The notes: generated by a model from the sequence alone, not told the origin. A stretch of DNA of 64,000 bases from VAZQ01 sp963725185 (GCA_963725185.1 CAVRXO010000006.1:1054001-1118000), one strand, 5' to 3'. Positions 7,520-16,971 are shown, numbered from the stretch's first letter. Program-made: numbers and translations.

Positions 7520-9499
7520 ATGTCTGCCATGTATCGCGTCCTCACCTGCCTCACCACCGAGCATGATTGGCGGTTCGTCGTCGTGGCCGGCGTGATCTGC
7601 TTTCTTTCGAGCCTGGTCGCGATCAACCTGTTCCACCACGCGCGGGCGGCCACGCAAGCCGTCCGCCTGAGCTGGATCACGGCGGCCGGCATTGCGACCG
7701 GCAGCGGCATCTGGGCAACGCATTTCATCGCGATGCTGGCTTATGACCCCGGCATCGGCATGGCTTATGACCTCGAGCTGACCGTGCTTTCGCTGGTCGC
7801 AGCCGCCGTAATCACATCGCTCGGCCTCGCGATCGCGGTTTACGGCACGCTGCCTTGGGGGCCGGCGATCGGTGGCGGGGTCGTCGGAGCGGGCGTGGCG
7901 GTCATGCACTATACCGGCATCGGGGCCGTCGAGCTGCCCGGCCACATCAACTGGGACCCGCTGCTGGTGGCAGTCTCCATCGTGCTCGGCCTGCTGTTGG
8001 GAATCGCGGCCCTGATGGTTGCGGCACGGCGCAACGACCGGCGATCCAGCCTGCTGGCCGCGGTTCTGCTCACGCTTGCGATCGTGTCGCATCATTTCAC
8101 CGCCATGGGCGCGATCGAGATCGTGCCGGATCCGACCCGCCTCATCGATCCTTCCTCGCTTTCCCCGTCCTTGCTCGCGGTAGCGATTGCCGCCGTCGTC
8201 GGCGCGATCCTGAGCATGAGCTTGGCCGGCGCGTTCATGGACAGCCGCATGCGGGAGCAGAACCGGCGGCTGGCCGGCGCGATCGATCACATGTCCCAGG
8301 GGCTGAGCATGTTCGATGCATCGGCCCGCCTGATCCTGGTCAACCACGCCTATCTCACGATGTACGACCTGTCGGCGGAGCAGATCAAACCAGGCTGCTC
8401 GCTGCGCGACGTCTTCAGCCAACGCGCCCAAGCGGGCACCTTCGCGGGCGATGTCGATCGATACGTCGGCGAGATCCTGGAAAATATCCGCGAGGGCCAA
8501 CCGGTCGACAAGACCCTGGAGATGGGGGACGGGCGCGTCTACGCCGTCTCGAATCGTCCGATGGCGGATGGCGGCTGGGTCTCAACCCACCAGGACGTGA
8601 CCCTGCAGCTGCGCGCCGAGCAGGAGCGCGACCGGATCGCCGCCCAGGAACGGCGACGCGCCGCCATCGACGCCGCGCTTGCGGGCTTCCGGCAGCGGGT
8701 CGAAACCCTGCTGCGCAGCGTCGGCGACCATGCCATCGCGATGCGCGCGACCGCCAGCACGCTGTTTGCGGCTTCCAACAAGAATTCCGAGCGCGTCGAA
8801 GGGGCGGTTCGCGAATCCAACAAGGCGTCGGTCAACGTGGAAGGCGCAGCCTCGGCCGCCGACGAATTGTCGGCCTCGATCGGCGAGATCAGCCAGCAGC
8901 TCGGCCAGACCAACAATCTGGTCAGCATCGCGGTCAAAGAGGCGGCTGCCACCAACCAGCAGATCGCCGGGCTCGCGCAGGCCGCCCAGAAGATCGGCGC
9001 CGTGGTCAAGCTGATCCAGGAGGTCGCCGGCCAGACCAACCTCCTGGCGCTCAACGCCACCATCGAGGCCGCCCGCGCCGGCGATGCCGGCCGCGGCTTC
9101 GCGGTGGTCGCATCCGAGGTGAAATCGCTGGCGGTGCAGACCGGAAAGGCCACCGAAGAGATTGCCGGCCAGATCGCCGCCGTTCAGGCCTCGACCGCCG
9201 CGGGCGTCGATGCCATCGCCCGCATCGCCGATCGCATGCAGGAGATCAACAAATTCACCGCGGCGGCCGCCGCCTCGGTGCTGCAGCAGAGCGGCGCGAC
9301 CGGCGAGATCTCGCAGAACGTCGCCGGCGCCGTCCGCGGCACCAAGGCGATCATCGCCGTGCTCGGCGAGGTCGCCATGACGGCGACCGAAACGCGGCGT
9401 TCCGCGGAGACCGTGCTGGCGGCATCCGAAGCGGTCGAAGCCGCCGCCGCCGATGTGCGCGCCGAGGTCGAAGGCTTCCTGCACAAGGTCGCGGTCTGA
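7520..9499 (+). CDS. Methyl-accepting chemotaxis protein with MHYT sensor
   Basis: A 659-residue chemoreceptor. Residues about 1-245 form a seven-helix MHYT sensor, with the metal-binding motifs THFIAML, MHYTGI and SHHFTAMG visible; such domains are thought to sense O2, CO or NO through copper. A PAS-like segment (ASARLILVNHAYLTMYDLS) follows near residues 260-370. The cytoplasmic signalling domain has the hairpin tip NLLALNATIEAARAG and would contact CheA/CheW. No che genes are in the window. The start ATG TCT GCC at 7520 follows a 270-bp non-coding stretch that separates it from the divergent CAP gene. MHYT is more often fused to GGDEF/EAL than to MCP modules, which makes this architecture notable. 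Confidence 0.9.
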   Translation: MSAMYRVLTCLTTEHDWRFVVVAGVICFLSSLVAINLFHHARAATQAVRLSWITAAGIATGSGIWATHFIAMLAYDPGIGMAYDLELTVLSLVAAAVITSLGLAIAVYGTLPWGPAIGGGVVGAGVAVMHYTGIGAVELPGHINWDPLLVAVSIVLGLLLGIAALMVAARRNDRRSSLLAAVLLTLAIVSHHFTAMGAIEIVPDPTRLIDPSSLSPSLLAVAIAAVVGAILSMSLAGAFMDSRMREQNRRLAGAIDHMSQGLSMFDASARLILVNHAYLTMYDLSAEQIKPGCSLRDVFSQRAQAGTFAGDVDRYVGEILENIREGQPVDKTLEMGDGRVYAVSNRPMADGGWVSTHQDVTLQLRAEQERDRIAAQERRRAAIDAALAGFRQRVETLLRSVGDHAIAMRATASTLFAASNKNSERVEGAVRESNKASVNVEGAASAADELSASIGEISQQLGQTNNLVSIAVKEAAATNQQIAGLAQAAQKIGAVVKLIQEVAGQTNLLALNATIEAARAGDAGRGFAVVASEVKSLAVQTGKATEEIAGQIAAVQASTAAGVDAIARIADRMQEINKFTAAAAASVLQQSGATGEISQNVAGAVRGTKAIIAVLGEVAMTATETRRSAETVLAASEAVEAAAADVRAEVEGFLHKVAV

Positions 9500-9500
9500 C

Positions 9501-10541
9501 CTACTGGAATATCTCGTTGAACTGCTTCTTGATCCGCGCGCTTTCCCGCTCGACGTAATCGTCGTCGACCGCGACGATGGCGAGGCTCTTGAGGTCGGGC
9601 GAGCCGGGCGGCGCCGCGATGTCGATGCGCGCCGAGTAGCCGCCGTCGGCCGGGAACAGCTTCTGAACCTCGTCGCCGATCATGAATTGCGCGAACAGCC
9701 GGGCGGCAGCGGGGTCGGGCGAGCCTTTGATCACCGACGTGGGCGAGGGGATGACGAACACGCCGTCGGAGGGATAAAGGGTCTTGACCGGGTGGCCGGC
9801 CACCTTGAGATCGGCCGCGTAAAAGTCGAGCGCGCCGACCGCGATCAGGCGTTCGCCGCGCTTGATGAGGTCGGCCACCTGCTGGTTGCCCGGCACGATC
9901 ATGACATCGTTCTGCCGCAGCTTCTCGTAGAAGCCCCAGCCGCGCAGCTTCGACATCATGCCGATCACCGAGACCTGCAATGACGTGAAGGATGGATCGG
10001 CCATCGCCAGCTTGCCCTTGTATTTGGGGGCGGTGAGATCGTCCCAGGTCTTGGGCTCGTCGGCGGGCGCGACTTTGTCGGTGCGCAGATAGTGGGTCAT
10101 CATGTTGAGGCGCTGGCCGATGAAGGCGCCGTCGGCGGCCTTGGCGGCATCCGGAATTTTTTCGAAATTTTGCGGCCGGAACGGCACGAACAGGCCCTTC
10201 TTGGCCATCGCGCGCGCGGCCGCCGGATCCGAATGGGTCAGCACATCGACCGCAACCCGCCCGGCATTGATCTCCTGCTGGAAGCGGCTGAGAATCTGCG
10301 AGCCACCGGAACGGAACAGCTCGACCGAGATGCCGGTCTCTTGGCGGAACAGATCGGCGATCTTCTGCGCCTCGTCGATGGGCGTCGAGGTGTACCAGAC
10401 GACCTTGCCCTCGGCCTTCGCCTTGGCGACGTCGACGGCGTCCTGCGCGCAAGCAGGCGACAAGAAACCGGCGGCGCCGCACAGGAAAGCGGTCAGCCCG
10501 GCGAGGAGCCTGCGGACGAGCCTGCGTTCGAGTGCGAGCAT
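9501..10541 (-). CDS. Extracellular solute-binding protein (FbpA/iron-type family 1)
   Basis: A 346-residue periplasmic binding protein for an FbpABC-type ABC importer. The ATG at 10541 is preceded by AGGAGG at good spacing and gives a signal peptide (basic RRLVRR, hydrophobic LLAGLTAFLCGAAGFL, cleavage after ACAQ). The mature protein begins with GKVVWYTSTP and continues DEAQKIADLFRQETGISVEL, the typical opening of iron(III)/thiamine-type binding proteins. A TWDDLTAPKYKGKLAMADPS segment is also diagnostic. The ligand cannot be deduced. It is followed 46 bp upstream on the same strand by an alpha/beta hydrolase, and no permease or ATPase is adjacent. The chemoreceptor on the other strand ends two bases from its stop. 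Confidence 0.87.
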   Translation of the reverse strand: MLALERRLVRRLLAGLTAFLCGAAGFLSPACAQDAVDVAKAKAEGKVVWYTSTPIDEAQKIADLFRQETGISVELFRSGGSQILSRFQQEINAGRVAVDVLTHSDPAAARAMAKKGLFVPFRPQNFEKIPDAAKAADGAFIGQRLNMMTHYLRTDKVAPADEPKTWDDLTAPKYKGKLAMADPSFTSLQVSVIGMMSKLRGWGFYEKLRQNDVMIVPGNQQVADLIKRGERLIAVGALDFYAADLKVAGHPVKTLYPSDGVFVIPSPTSVIKGSPDPAAARLFAQFMIGDEVQKLFPADGGYSARIDIAAPPGSPDLKSLAIVAVDDDYVERESARIKKQFNEIFQ

Positions 10542-10587
10542 CCGGCGTCCTCCTATGTGCATTCCGGCAGTGCCGGCATTGATTGGC

Positions 10588-11514
10588 CTATCCGCGATAA
10601 ACCGGATCGGGCTGCGAGAAGAAGCCCAGCAGCAGGTGATAGACCAGCGCATAGTTCTTCTGCTGGAACGAGGCATGCGCGATGCCCGGCATCACGGCGA
10701 ACTGCTTGTCCGGGTGCGGCAGCTTCTCGAAGAACGCCATGAGGTCGCCCAGGCTGGCAATGCCGTCATATTGGCCGCGCATGATCAGGGTCGGCACCGT
10801 GATCTTCTCGGGATCGATCACCGGGAGCCGCGCGCACATATCCACATAAGTGCCGGTCGGCACCGAGGAGTCGAGCGCCAGGATCGCGTCCGCGAACGCC
10901 TCAACCACTTGTTCCTCCGCCGTGCCCGGATGGTCGCGCTCGAAGATCGAGTGGACGAAGGCGCGGTCGATGGGGCGGCGGTTGCGCGATTGGAATTCCG
11001 GCAGCTTCTTGCGCCGCTCGGCAAGCGTCGGCGAGCCGGCGCCGGTCCACACCATGGCATCGAGCGCCAGCCGCTTGACCATGTCGGGATGGCGCTCGGC
11101 GAACAGGGCGGCGCGCAGCGCGCCCGACGAAATCCCATAGACCAAGAGCGGGCGCGGCCCGCGCAGCTTGGCGATATAGCTCGCGGCCGCGAAGCAATCG
11201 TCGGCGCCCTGCGCGATCGGGGCATTGTTGTCGCGATCCTTGGTAGAGCGGCCGTAGCCCTCCATGTCCACGCACCAGCAGTCGTAGCCGCGCGCCGCAA
11301 ACCAATCCATCACCGAGCTGTCGGGACGTCCCGGCACCCGCAGGTCGAAGGTCGGTTGCGACGCCATCGACGAGCCGTGCACGAACAGGATGGTGCCGGC
11401 CGGACCGGAAGGGTCGCCGGCATATTTCTCAAACAAGAACAGGCGGACGTCGCCCTTCTGGGTCCAATGCTCCTCGCCGCGGATCGCGCCCGACGGCGTA
11501 ACTTGCTGGTTCAT
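10588..11514 (-). CDS. Alpha/beta hydrolase
   Basis: A 308-residue alpha/beta-fold hydrolase. Features in order are the oxyanion-side FVHGSSMAS, VDMEGYGRSTKDRDN, the nucleophile elbow GISSGA (GxSxG), the acid-containing strand VPTLIMRGQYDGIAS, and the catalytic His in GIAHASF. No signal peptide is visible, so it is probably cytoplasmic. The ATG at 11514 (MNQQVTPSGAIRG) is chosen over the longer frame, whose extension is non-conserved. It lies just upstream of, and in the same direction as, a solute-binding protein gene. The pair may process or import the same carboxylic or ester substrate, but that is inference from position only. Confidence 0.85.
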   Translation of the reverse strand: MNQQVTPSGAIRGEEHWTQKGDVRLFLFEKYAGDPSGPAGTILFVHGSSMASQPTFDLRVPGRPDSSVMDWFAARGYDCWCVDMEGYGRSTKDRDNNAPIAQGADDCFAAASYIAKLRGPRPLLVYGISSGALRAALFAERHPDMVKRLALDAMVWTGAGSPTLAERRKKLPEFQSRNRRPIDRAFVHSIFERDHPGTAEEQVVEAFADAILALDSSVPTGTYVDMCARLPVIDPEKITVPTLIMRGQYDGIASLGDLMAFFEKLPHPDKQFAVMPGIAHASFQQKNYALVYHLLLGFFSQPDPVYRG

Positions 11515-11717
11515 GCTTGGTCTCCAAAACCTTCGTTGGCCGCAGGCCGGCGAACCTGGCCGATGGGTAACGGGCGTCGGCCAGGGGTGCAAGCCGCCAC
11601 ATGGCAAAATCCGCCGCCTCTGCGCCGCCTGTTCGTCGCCTGTCGCACGGTGCGGCTATCCGCTAAGCTCGCCCGCTATCAGCTCACGCCACGGGAATGC
11701 GTCAGGGGAGGAACAGC

Positions 11718-12479
11718 ATGAAAATCGGCATCATCTTCGCAGTCATGAATTTCGCCGCCCTGACCGCGCTGCTGTTCCCCGTGGCCGCCGGCGCAGCCGA
11801 GATCAAGGTGCTTTCCACCCAGGCGCCCGAGCAGGCCTATCGTGAACTGGTGCCGCAATTCGAGAAGGCGTCCGGGCATACGGTCACCACCATTTTCACC
11901 GGCACGCTCGACGTGCAGAAGCGGATCGCGGCCGGCGAAGCCTATGACCTGATCATCATGGCGGGCCCGGCGATCGATGATTTCATCAAGTCCGGCAAGA
12001 TCGTGCCGGGCAGCCGCGTCGACATCGCCAAATCCGGCGTCGGGGTGGCGGTGCGCGCCGGCGCGCCCAAGCCCGACATCGGCACGACGCCAGCCGTCAA
12101 GAAGGCGCTGCTGGCCGCCAGATCGATCGGCTATTCCACCGGCCCGAGCGGCGTCTACCTGACCGGCCTATTCCAGCGCTTGGGGGTCGCCGATGAGATC
12201 AAGGCCAAGCTCAAGCAGACTCCGACCGGCGTATTCGTCGGCAACCTGGTGGCAAGCGGCGAGGCCGAGATCGGCTTCCAGCAAGTGAGCGAGCTCGCGC
12301 ATTTCCCGGGCGTCGATTTCGTTGGCCCGCTGCCGGCCGACATCCAGGAGATCACGGTGTTCGCGAGCGGCCTCCAGGTCGGCGCCAAGCAGGCGGATGC
12401 CGCCAATGCCTGGGTCAAGTTCCTCACCGCGCCGGCCGCCGCCTCGGCGTTCAAGTCGAGAGGCCTGGAGCCCGGCTGA
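11718..12479 (+). CDS. ModA-like molybdate/anion-type substrate-binding protein
   Basis: A 253-residue periplasmic protein. The start ATG 11718 follows GGGGAGGAACAGC, a strong Shine-Dalgarno site, and gives a signal peptide ending AAGAAEIKVLS. The mature part matches the ModA-type binding fold: AAGEAYDLIIM, STGPSGVYLTGLFQRLGV and GEAEIGFQQVSEL. Such stand-alone ModA-like proteins are common in alphaproteobacteria and are not necessarily molybdate binders. No modB or modC lies nearby, so partner and ligand are uncertain. The gene stands alone, divergent from the hydrolase and followed by a long GC-rich hairpin. Confidence 0.83.
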   Translation: MKIGIIFAVMNFAALTALLFPVAAGAAEIKVLSTQAPEQAYRELVPQFEKASGHTVTTIFTGTLDVQKRIAAGEAYDLIIMAGPAIDDFIKSGKIVPGSRVDIAKSGVGVAVRAGAPKPDIGTTPAVKKALLAARSIGYSTGPSGVYLTGLFQRLGVADEIKAKLKQTPTGVFVGNLVASGEAEIGFQQVSELAHFPGVDFVGPLPADIQEITVFASGLQVGAKQADAANAWVKFLTAPAAASAFKSRGLEPG

Positions 12480-12520
12480 AGAGCCTGTGAAGAAAACTGC
12501 TGAATGACGAGTTTCCCCAC

Positions 12521-12565
12521 CCGCTCGTCCCCGCCCCCCGCGAAAGCGGGGGCGGGAATGAGCGG
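12521..12565. repeat. GC-rich hairpin (REP-like) after modA-like gene
   Basis: An imperfect inverted repeat with outer arms ccgctc/gagcgg, an inner arm of C and G runs, and a gaaa tetraloop at 12542-12545. It lies about 40 bp after the stop codon. It resembles the extragenic palindromes with gcgaaagc cores that are scattered in alphaproteobacterial genomes, and may also help end transcription. Confidence 0.5.
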
Positions 12566-12627
12566 ATGTGGCAATTCCTTCACACGCTCTGAAGCGGGGC
12601 GCGCGGAGGCCGAGCCGCTTGCGCTCG

Positions 12628-13110
12628 CTACGGCACCCGCGAGGTGCTGTCCGAAACGATCAACCACCGATCGCCGCGCTTCTCCAGCACGAGCGACTCG
12701 AACGTCGGACCGTTGAAGGACGCTCCAGCCTTCAGTCTGCCGACGACACCGGCGATGCTATCAGCCCACGCAATCCCGTTATTGATATGGATATGAGGGC
12801 CGTCTTGCGTGGTCACCTTTAATTCCGACCAGAAATTAAAGACGGCCTCCCACTTCCTCTTCACGGCATCCCAACCGATCGTTATTCCCTTGTCTCTTGG
12901 CCCAATATACATGACGTCGGCGTCATGTGCCCACAGCTCCTCCATCTGCCGAAGGTCGAGCGCGCTCAACGCGACATGAAAGGCGTCGAGAGTCGATTTG
13001 ACTTTGTCGGCTTCTGATTGTTGCTGAGCCTTGGCGCTCCCGGCCGCAGCCGGGAGCGCCAGAAGGAGTACCGACAAAGTCGTCATGCCGAACGAGCGCA
13101 ACCGGGTCAT
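12628..13110 (-). CDS. Secreted NTF2-like (SnoaL/YybH) protein
   Basis: A 160-residue protein with an N-terminal signal (MTRLRSFGMTTLSVLLLALP, cleavage near GSAKAQQQ) and one NTF2-like cone domain. Conserved features are VKSTLDAFHVALSALDLRQM, ELWAHDADVMYIGP with GWDAVKRKWEAVF, and the closing RWLIVSDSTSRV. The family includes ketosteroid-isomerase-like and calcium/calmodulin-kinase-II-association-like proteins; most periplasmic members have no assigned function. ATG 13110 is chosen because it begins the signal peptide. It lies 57 bp downstream of the beta-propeller gene on the same strand, so the two may be co-transcribed. Confidence 0.8.
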   Translation of the reverse strand: MTRLRSFGMTTLSVLLLALPAAAGSAKAQQQSEADKVKSTLDAFHVALSALDLRQMEELWAHDADVMYIGPRDKGITIGWDAVKRKWEAVFNFWSELKVTTQDGPHIHINNGIAWADSIAGVVGRLKAGASFNGPTFESLVLEKRGDRWLIVSDSTSRVP

Positions 13111-13167
13111 CGGGTTCCTCTTCGGCTGCTCGAACGCTTCCGCCTGCAGCCCTGCCGGCGGTCGCAA

Positions 13168-14223
13168 TCAGCGCCCGTAGACCAGCACCCGGAAGTTTCC
13201 CTGCTTGGCCCGCGGGAGCGGATTCGGCCGCTCCGCGGTCGGCGCCGCCGCCGGATCAAAATCCGACGTGCTCAGGAAGATGTTGTGGGTCTTGGGATCG
13301 AGGGCCATCGTCTTGGCGCCGTACACGGTCTTGAGCGTCTGAACCTCGCTCAGCTTGTCGGGCAAGTCTTCATGGAAGATGTGCACCATGCCTTCCCGGG
13401 TCGAGACGAACAGCAGGCCGGTGTCGGGCTCGAAGACGGCGGCGTCCACCCCGGCACTGATCGGGAATGATTGGATGACCTTGCCATTGGTGGCGTCCAT
13501 CATGACCACGAATTGCGGATTGCGGCCGGCGGAGAACAGCCGCTGGTTCTTGAGATCCATCGCCAGCGCGGTGTTGGTTCCGGCCGGCGCGGCCGGCCAT
13601 CGCGCCTTGATGGCGAGCGTGCCGGTATCAATCACCACCACATCGCCCTTGGCTTCGTTGTTGTCGTACAGCGTGCCCTTTCCATCGACGATCGGGAACT
13701 CCGCCGAGCCGCCCAGGTCGATCATCTTGACCACGGTCAGCTTCGCCGGATCGATGACCGAGGCATTGCCGCTGTTGCCGTTGATGGAGAACAGATATTT
13801 CGAGGCCGGATCGTAGACCAGCGCATCGGTATCGTCTTGGCCCGTTACCGCCTCGCCGGTGATCTTCAAGGTCTTGGGGTCGAACGCGAACACCTTCCGG
13901 GCCTCGCCATCGGTGATGTATCCCTTGCCAAGCTCCTTGGGGATCACGACCGCGTGGGACAGTTGCAAGCCGCCGATCTTGCCGATCAGCGCGTAGTCGT
14001 CGGCATTGAGCACGTCCACTTCCGTGCCATGGGTGACGTAGACGCGGCGCGCATCGGCATCCATGGTCAGGTAGTCGAAATATTCGCGCGTGCCCGGGGC
14101 CGCCGGCAAGGCGACCGTCTTGATGAGGTGGTAGCTGACGGTCTGCGCCGTCGCCAACGCGCAGGCGCCCAACAGGAAAAAAATCACGCCGGCTGCAAGA
14201 CGTCCGGGGCTCGGATACCTCAT
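13168..14223 (-). CDS. YncE-like secreted beta-propeller protein
   Basis: A 351-residue secreted protein. The ATG at 14223 has a GGAGG-like site upstream (rc ggaggaagcgct) and gives a signal peptide with core GVIFFLLGACALATAQ. The mature part has repeated propeller blades of about 45 residues: YLTMDADARRVYVTHGTEVDV, KVFAFDPKTLKITGE and VFEPDTGLLFVST are equivalent segments. This is typical of the YncE/40-residue YVTN-type family found near quinoprotein and surface-protein genes. A scaffold or ligand-binding role is likely; enzymatic function is not indicated. It heads a possible two-gene unit with the NTF2-like protein downstream. Confidence 0.8.
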   Translation of the reverse strand: MRYPSPGRLAAGVIFFLLGACALATAQTVSYHLIKTVALPAAPGTREYFDYLTMDADARRVYVTHGTEVDVLNADDYALIGKIGGLQLSHAVVIPKELGKGYITDGEARKVFAFDPKTLKITGEAVTGQDDTDALVYDPASKYLFSINGNSGNASVIDPAKLTVVKMIDLGGSAEFPIVDGKGTLYDNNEAKGDVVVIDTGTLAIKARWPAAPAGTNTALAMDLKNQRLFSAGRNPQFVVMMDATNGKVIQSFPISAGVDAAVFEPDTGLLFVSTREGMVHIFHEDLPDKLSEVQTLKTVYGAKTMALDPKTHNIFLSTSDFDPAAAPTAERPNPLPRAKQGNFRVLVYGR

Positions 14224-14410
14224 AGCGCTTCCTCCCTGTGCTGCATTCATGTGTTCAGCGGGTCGGAAGACCAGGCTGCCGCAACCGCAATACCATGGCG
14301 CTCCCGGTCCCCGACGCGCGGAATTGTAGCCAAAGGCGCGCCATATGGGTATGGCCCCCGGCAAGGAGACGGCGCTGTTCGGGCGGCCCGCGTGCCGGCT
14401 TGGTCGGGTC

Positions 14411-16699
14411 TCAGCTCGCCAGGAACAAAAGCGAGACGGGCGATTTCTCCAGCACGGAAGCGGCGGTATCGCCGAAGAACAGGGTGTCGCCCGGCCGGCG
14501 CTGGACCCCCATCACGATCAGGTCGTGGCCGCCGGTGTGGGCTTGCGCCAGGATCGCCTCGTCGGGCGCTACGTCCGAGCGCACCGCGGTTCTCACCGCC
14601 ACATCATAGCGATCGGCCATCTGGACGACCGCTTTGAGTATGGCCTGCTCGTGCCGACGCGCACGCGCGCGGCCCCGGCGCTTCGCATTGGCGCTCGTAT
14701 TGGCGACATAGAGCGCGGTCATCGGCGATTCGAAGGCGCGGGCGAGCTCGACCGCGACTTCGGCGGCGCGCAGCGAAACGTCGGTGCCGGCAACCGGGAC
14801 CAGAATATTGAAGCGGGATTGATCGGGAGCCTTGAGATGATGGCCCTGTCCCATCACGATCGCCAGCGCGCCCTGGAACGCGAGCGCCATGGTGGCGATT
14901 TCCGCACTGAACGCCCCGCTTCTTGATCTGGTCGTCTGCAGCCCGATGAACAGAAGATCGTAGCCCTTCTTGGCTTCGCTGCTGATCGTTTCCCCGATCG
15001 TGCCCTCCGCGGACTTGCGGACCGTCACATGGACCGGCGCGGGCGGCTCGTCGTCCGCGGGCTCGGTCTGCTTCACGTCCGTCGCCGTCTTGAGGGCCTC
15101 CGCGGCGGTGCTGTCGGCTTCGCCGTCCGGCTTGCTGCCCGCCGGCGGCTTCTCCTTGCCATCGGGGCTCGAGGTAACCTTGGGCAGGACGGTGGTCGGC
15201 AGGCCGCGCCGGCCGGCGATCAGCCCGGCGATATGCGAGGTAAACCTGCCGTTGGGGCTGTCGTCCGCGACCAGCAGCAAACGTTCGAGGTTTGCAACAA
15301 ACCCGTTGGCTTCGAACTCTTCGCGCTCCAGCCGCTCCCGCTCGGCCTTGCCGAGCGGGACCCGTGCCAGGCTCCAGCGCAGCATCGGCGGCATGCCCAT
15401 GGTGGTGACGAATGCCATGGTCACGATCATGGTGAAGAGATCCTGCGTGAGCGCGCCCATCGAAAGACCGATGGAGGCGACGATCACCTCGGTCGAGCCG
15501 CGCGCATTCATGCCGCAGGCGAGCGCCAGCGCCTCCGGTCGCGTCAGGCCGCCGATCTTGCCGCCGATGAAAGCGCCGCCGAACTTGCCGATGCTCGCGA
15601 TCGCGATCAGGCCGAGCGTCAAGAGCAGAAGCTGCGGATCGCGCAGGACCGTGAGATCGGTGCTCAGCCCCGCCATGCCGAAGAAGACCGGCATGAAGAA
15701 CGCCACGATCAGGCCGCGCAGCTGCTCATCGATATGCTTGGTCAGAATCGGCGATTCGCCGATCAACAGCCCGGCCGTGAAGGCGCCGAGCACGGTTTGA
15801 ATGCCGATGAGATAGGTCGTCAGCGCCATGGCGCCCATGATCGCCAGGATCGTCGTGATCACGGGGAATTCGCTGGTGAAACTATCGTTGGCCCATCGGA
15901 TCAGATGAAAGACGATCGGCCGCCCGATTGTCAGGCTCGCCGCCAGGAAGATCGCCGTGCCCAGCACGCTCGCGGCGACATTGGCGAGGTTGATGGTGCC
16001 GGCCTGGGCGAGGCCGAACGTGACCGCGATGATGATCCAGCCGATCGTATCCTCCATGATGGCGGAGGCTACGATCACCTGCCCGAGATTGCGGCGCGTG
16101 AAATTCATCTCGCGCACGATCGCGGCCACGATCTTGATCGAGGAGATCGACAGGGCAACGCCGAGGAACAGCGAGGTCAGCAGGCGCTTGCCGGGATCAG
16201 GCAGCAGGGACTGAGGCAGGACCAGCCCGAGCGCGACGCCGCAGGCGAACGGTACCGCAACCCCGCTGAGCGAGATGCTGGCGGCCGCACGGCGAACCTT
16301 GCGGACCAGCCCCAGATCGGTCTCCATCCCGGTCAGCAGCAGGAGCAGCAGGATGCCGAATTGGGAGACGGCATCGATCATGCTCTTCTGCACTTTGGAA
16401 TCGGGGAAGATCAAATGTTGCGCGTCCGGCCACAACCAACCGAACAGGGAAGGACCCAGCAGGATGCCGGCAAGCAACTGCCCCATGATGGAGGGTTGGC
16501 CGATGCGGTGCATCGCCTCGCCCAGCAGGCGGCCGACCACAATGAGGACGGTGAGCTCGGCGAGGAAGACGGCGTCCGAAGGAGCGCTCGGCGGGCCTTC
16601 GGCGGCGAAGGCGGCGGTCGCGCCCAGCAACAGGACGACCGCGCCAGCCAGCAAAGCCCGCGGGCGAAGCCGCAGCCGGTCGACCAGGAAATTCGTCAT
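14411..16699 (-). CDS. CPA2 cation/proton antiporter fused to USP domain
   Basis: A 762-residue inner-membrane protein. Residues about 30-450 form a Kef/Nha-type Na+(K+)/H+ exchanger with around 12 helices; GQPSIMGQLLAGILLGPSLF, the helix break in GVALSISSIKIVAAIV and GMNARGSTEVIVASIGLSMG are typical of CPA2. The C-terminal third carries a regulatory region with a low-complexity linker and a complete universal-stress-protein domain whose ATP-binding motif GVQRRPGDTLFFGDTAASVL is intact. It probably exchanges K+ or Na+ for H+ with nucleotide control. The ATG at 16699 avoids a short non-conserved extension. The gene stands alone on the minus strand. Confidence 0.87.
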   Translation of the reverse strand: MTNFLVDRLRLRPRALLAGAVVLLLGATAAFAAEGPPSAPSDAVFLAELTVLIVVGRLLGEAMHRIGQPSIMGQLLAGILLGPSLFGWLWPDAQHLIFPDSKVQKSMIDAVSQFGILLLLLLTGMETDLGLVRKVRRAAASISLSGVAVPFACGVALGLVLPQSLLPDPGKRLLTSLFLGVALSISSIKIVAAIVREMNFTRRNLGQVIVASAIMEDTIGWIIIAVTFGLAQAGTINLANVAASVLGTAIFLAASLTIGRPIVFHLIRWANDSFTSEFPVITTILAIMGAMALTTYLIGIQTVLGAFTAGLLIGESPILTKHIDEQLRGLIVAFFMPVFFGMAGLSTDLTVLRDPQLLLLTLGLIAIASIGKFGGAFIGGKIGGLTRPEALALACGMNARGSTEVIVASIGLSMGALTQDLFTMIVTMAFVTTMGMPPMLRWSLARVPLGKAERERLEREEFEANGFVANLERLLLVADDSPNGRFTSHIAGLIAGRRGLPTTVLPKVTSSPDGKEKPPAGSKPDGEADSTAAEALKTATDVKQTEPADDEPPAPVHVTVRKSAEGTIGETISSEAKKGYDLLFIGLQTTRSRSGAFSAEIATMALAFQGALAIVMGQGHHLKAPDQSRFNILVPVAGTDVSLRAAEVAVELARAFESPMTALYVANTSANAKRRGRARARRHEQAILKAVVQMADRYDVAVRTAVRSDVAPDEAILAQAHTGGHDLIVMGVQRRPGDTLFFGDTAASVLEKSPVSLLFLAS

Positions 16700-16806
16700 G
16701 GCTGCGGCGAGATGCTGCCGGGGCGAGCGGGAAGTACAGGTTGCGGCCACGATTTGCAGGTCCGCCCGTCACGTCCGTCCAAGCAGCAAGAAACGAGAAA
16801 TAAATG

Positions 16807-16971
16807 TCAGTGGCCACCAAGGCCGAAATAAAGACTCAAGACCACGAATGCCGCAATCGCGCCCGCGAGCCCAAAGCCGAGCACGTAGCGAACGCCCTGT
16901 CCGGTGACGGCCGCGCGGGCCTCATCGGTCGATTTCTCGATCGGCATGTCGTCTTGGCGGCGCGTATCCAT
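16807..16971 (-). CDS. Small single-helix membrane protein
   Basis: A 54-residue ORF starting MDTRRQDDMPIEKSTDEARA and followed by a single hydrophobic helix (LGFGLAGAIAAFVVLSLYF) before a short GLGGH tail. The start has an AGGG-containing site upstream. The cytoplasmic N-terminal part is charged. Its stop lies 107 bp before the antiporter start. Similar tiny one-helix proteins are common in Bradyrhizobiaceae and have no known role. It is called from its start site, helix and position between two genes on the same strand. Confidence 0.6.
   Translation of the reverse strand: MDTRRQDDMPIEKSTDEARAAVTGQGVRYVLGFGLAGAIAAFVVLSLYFGLGGH

Noticed and set aside
15029..16831. A 600-codon plus-strand open frame over the antiporter
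   Set aside because: Antisense shadow of the CPA2-USP gene, without recognisable motifs.
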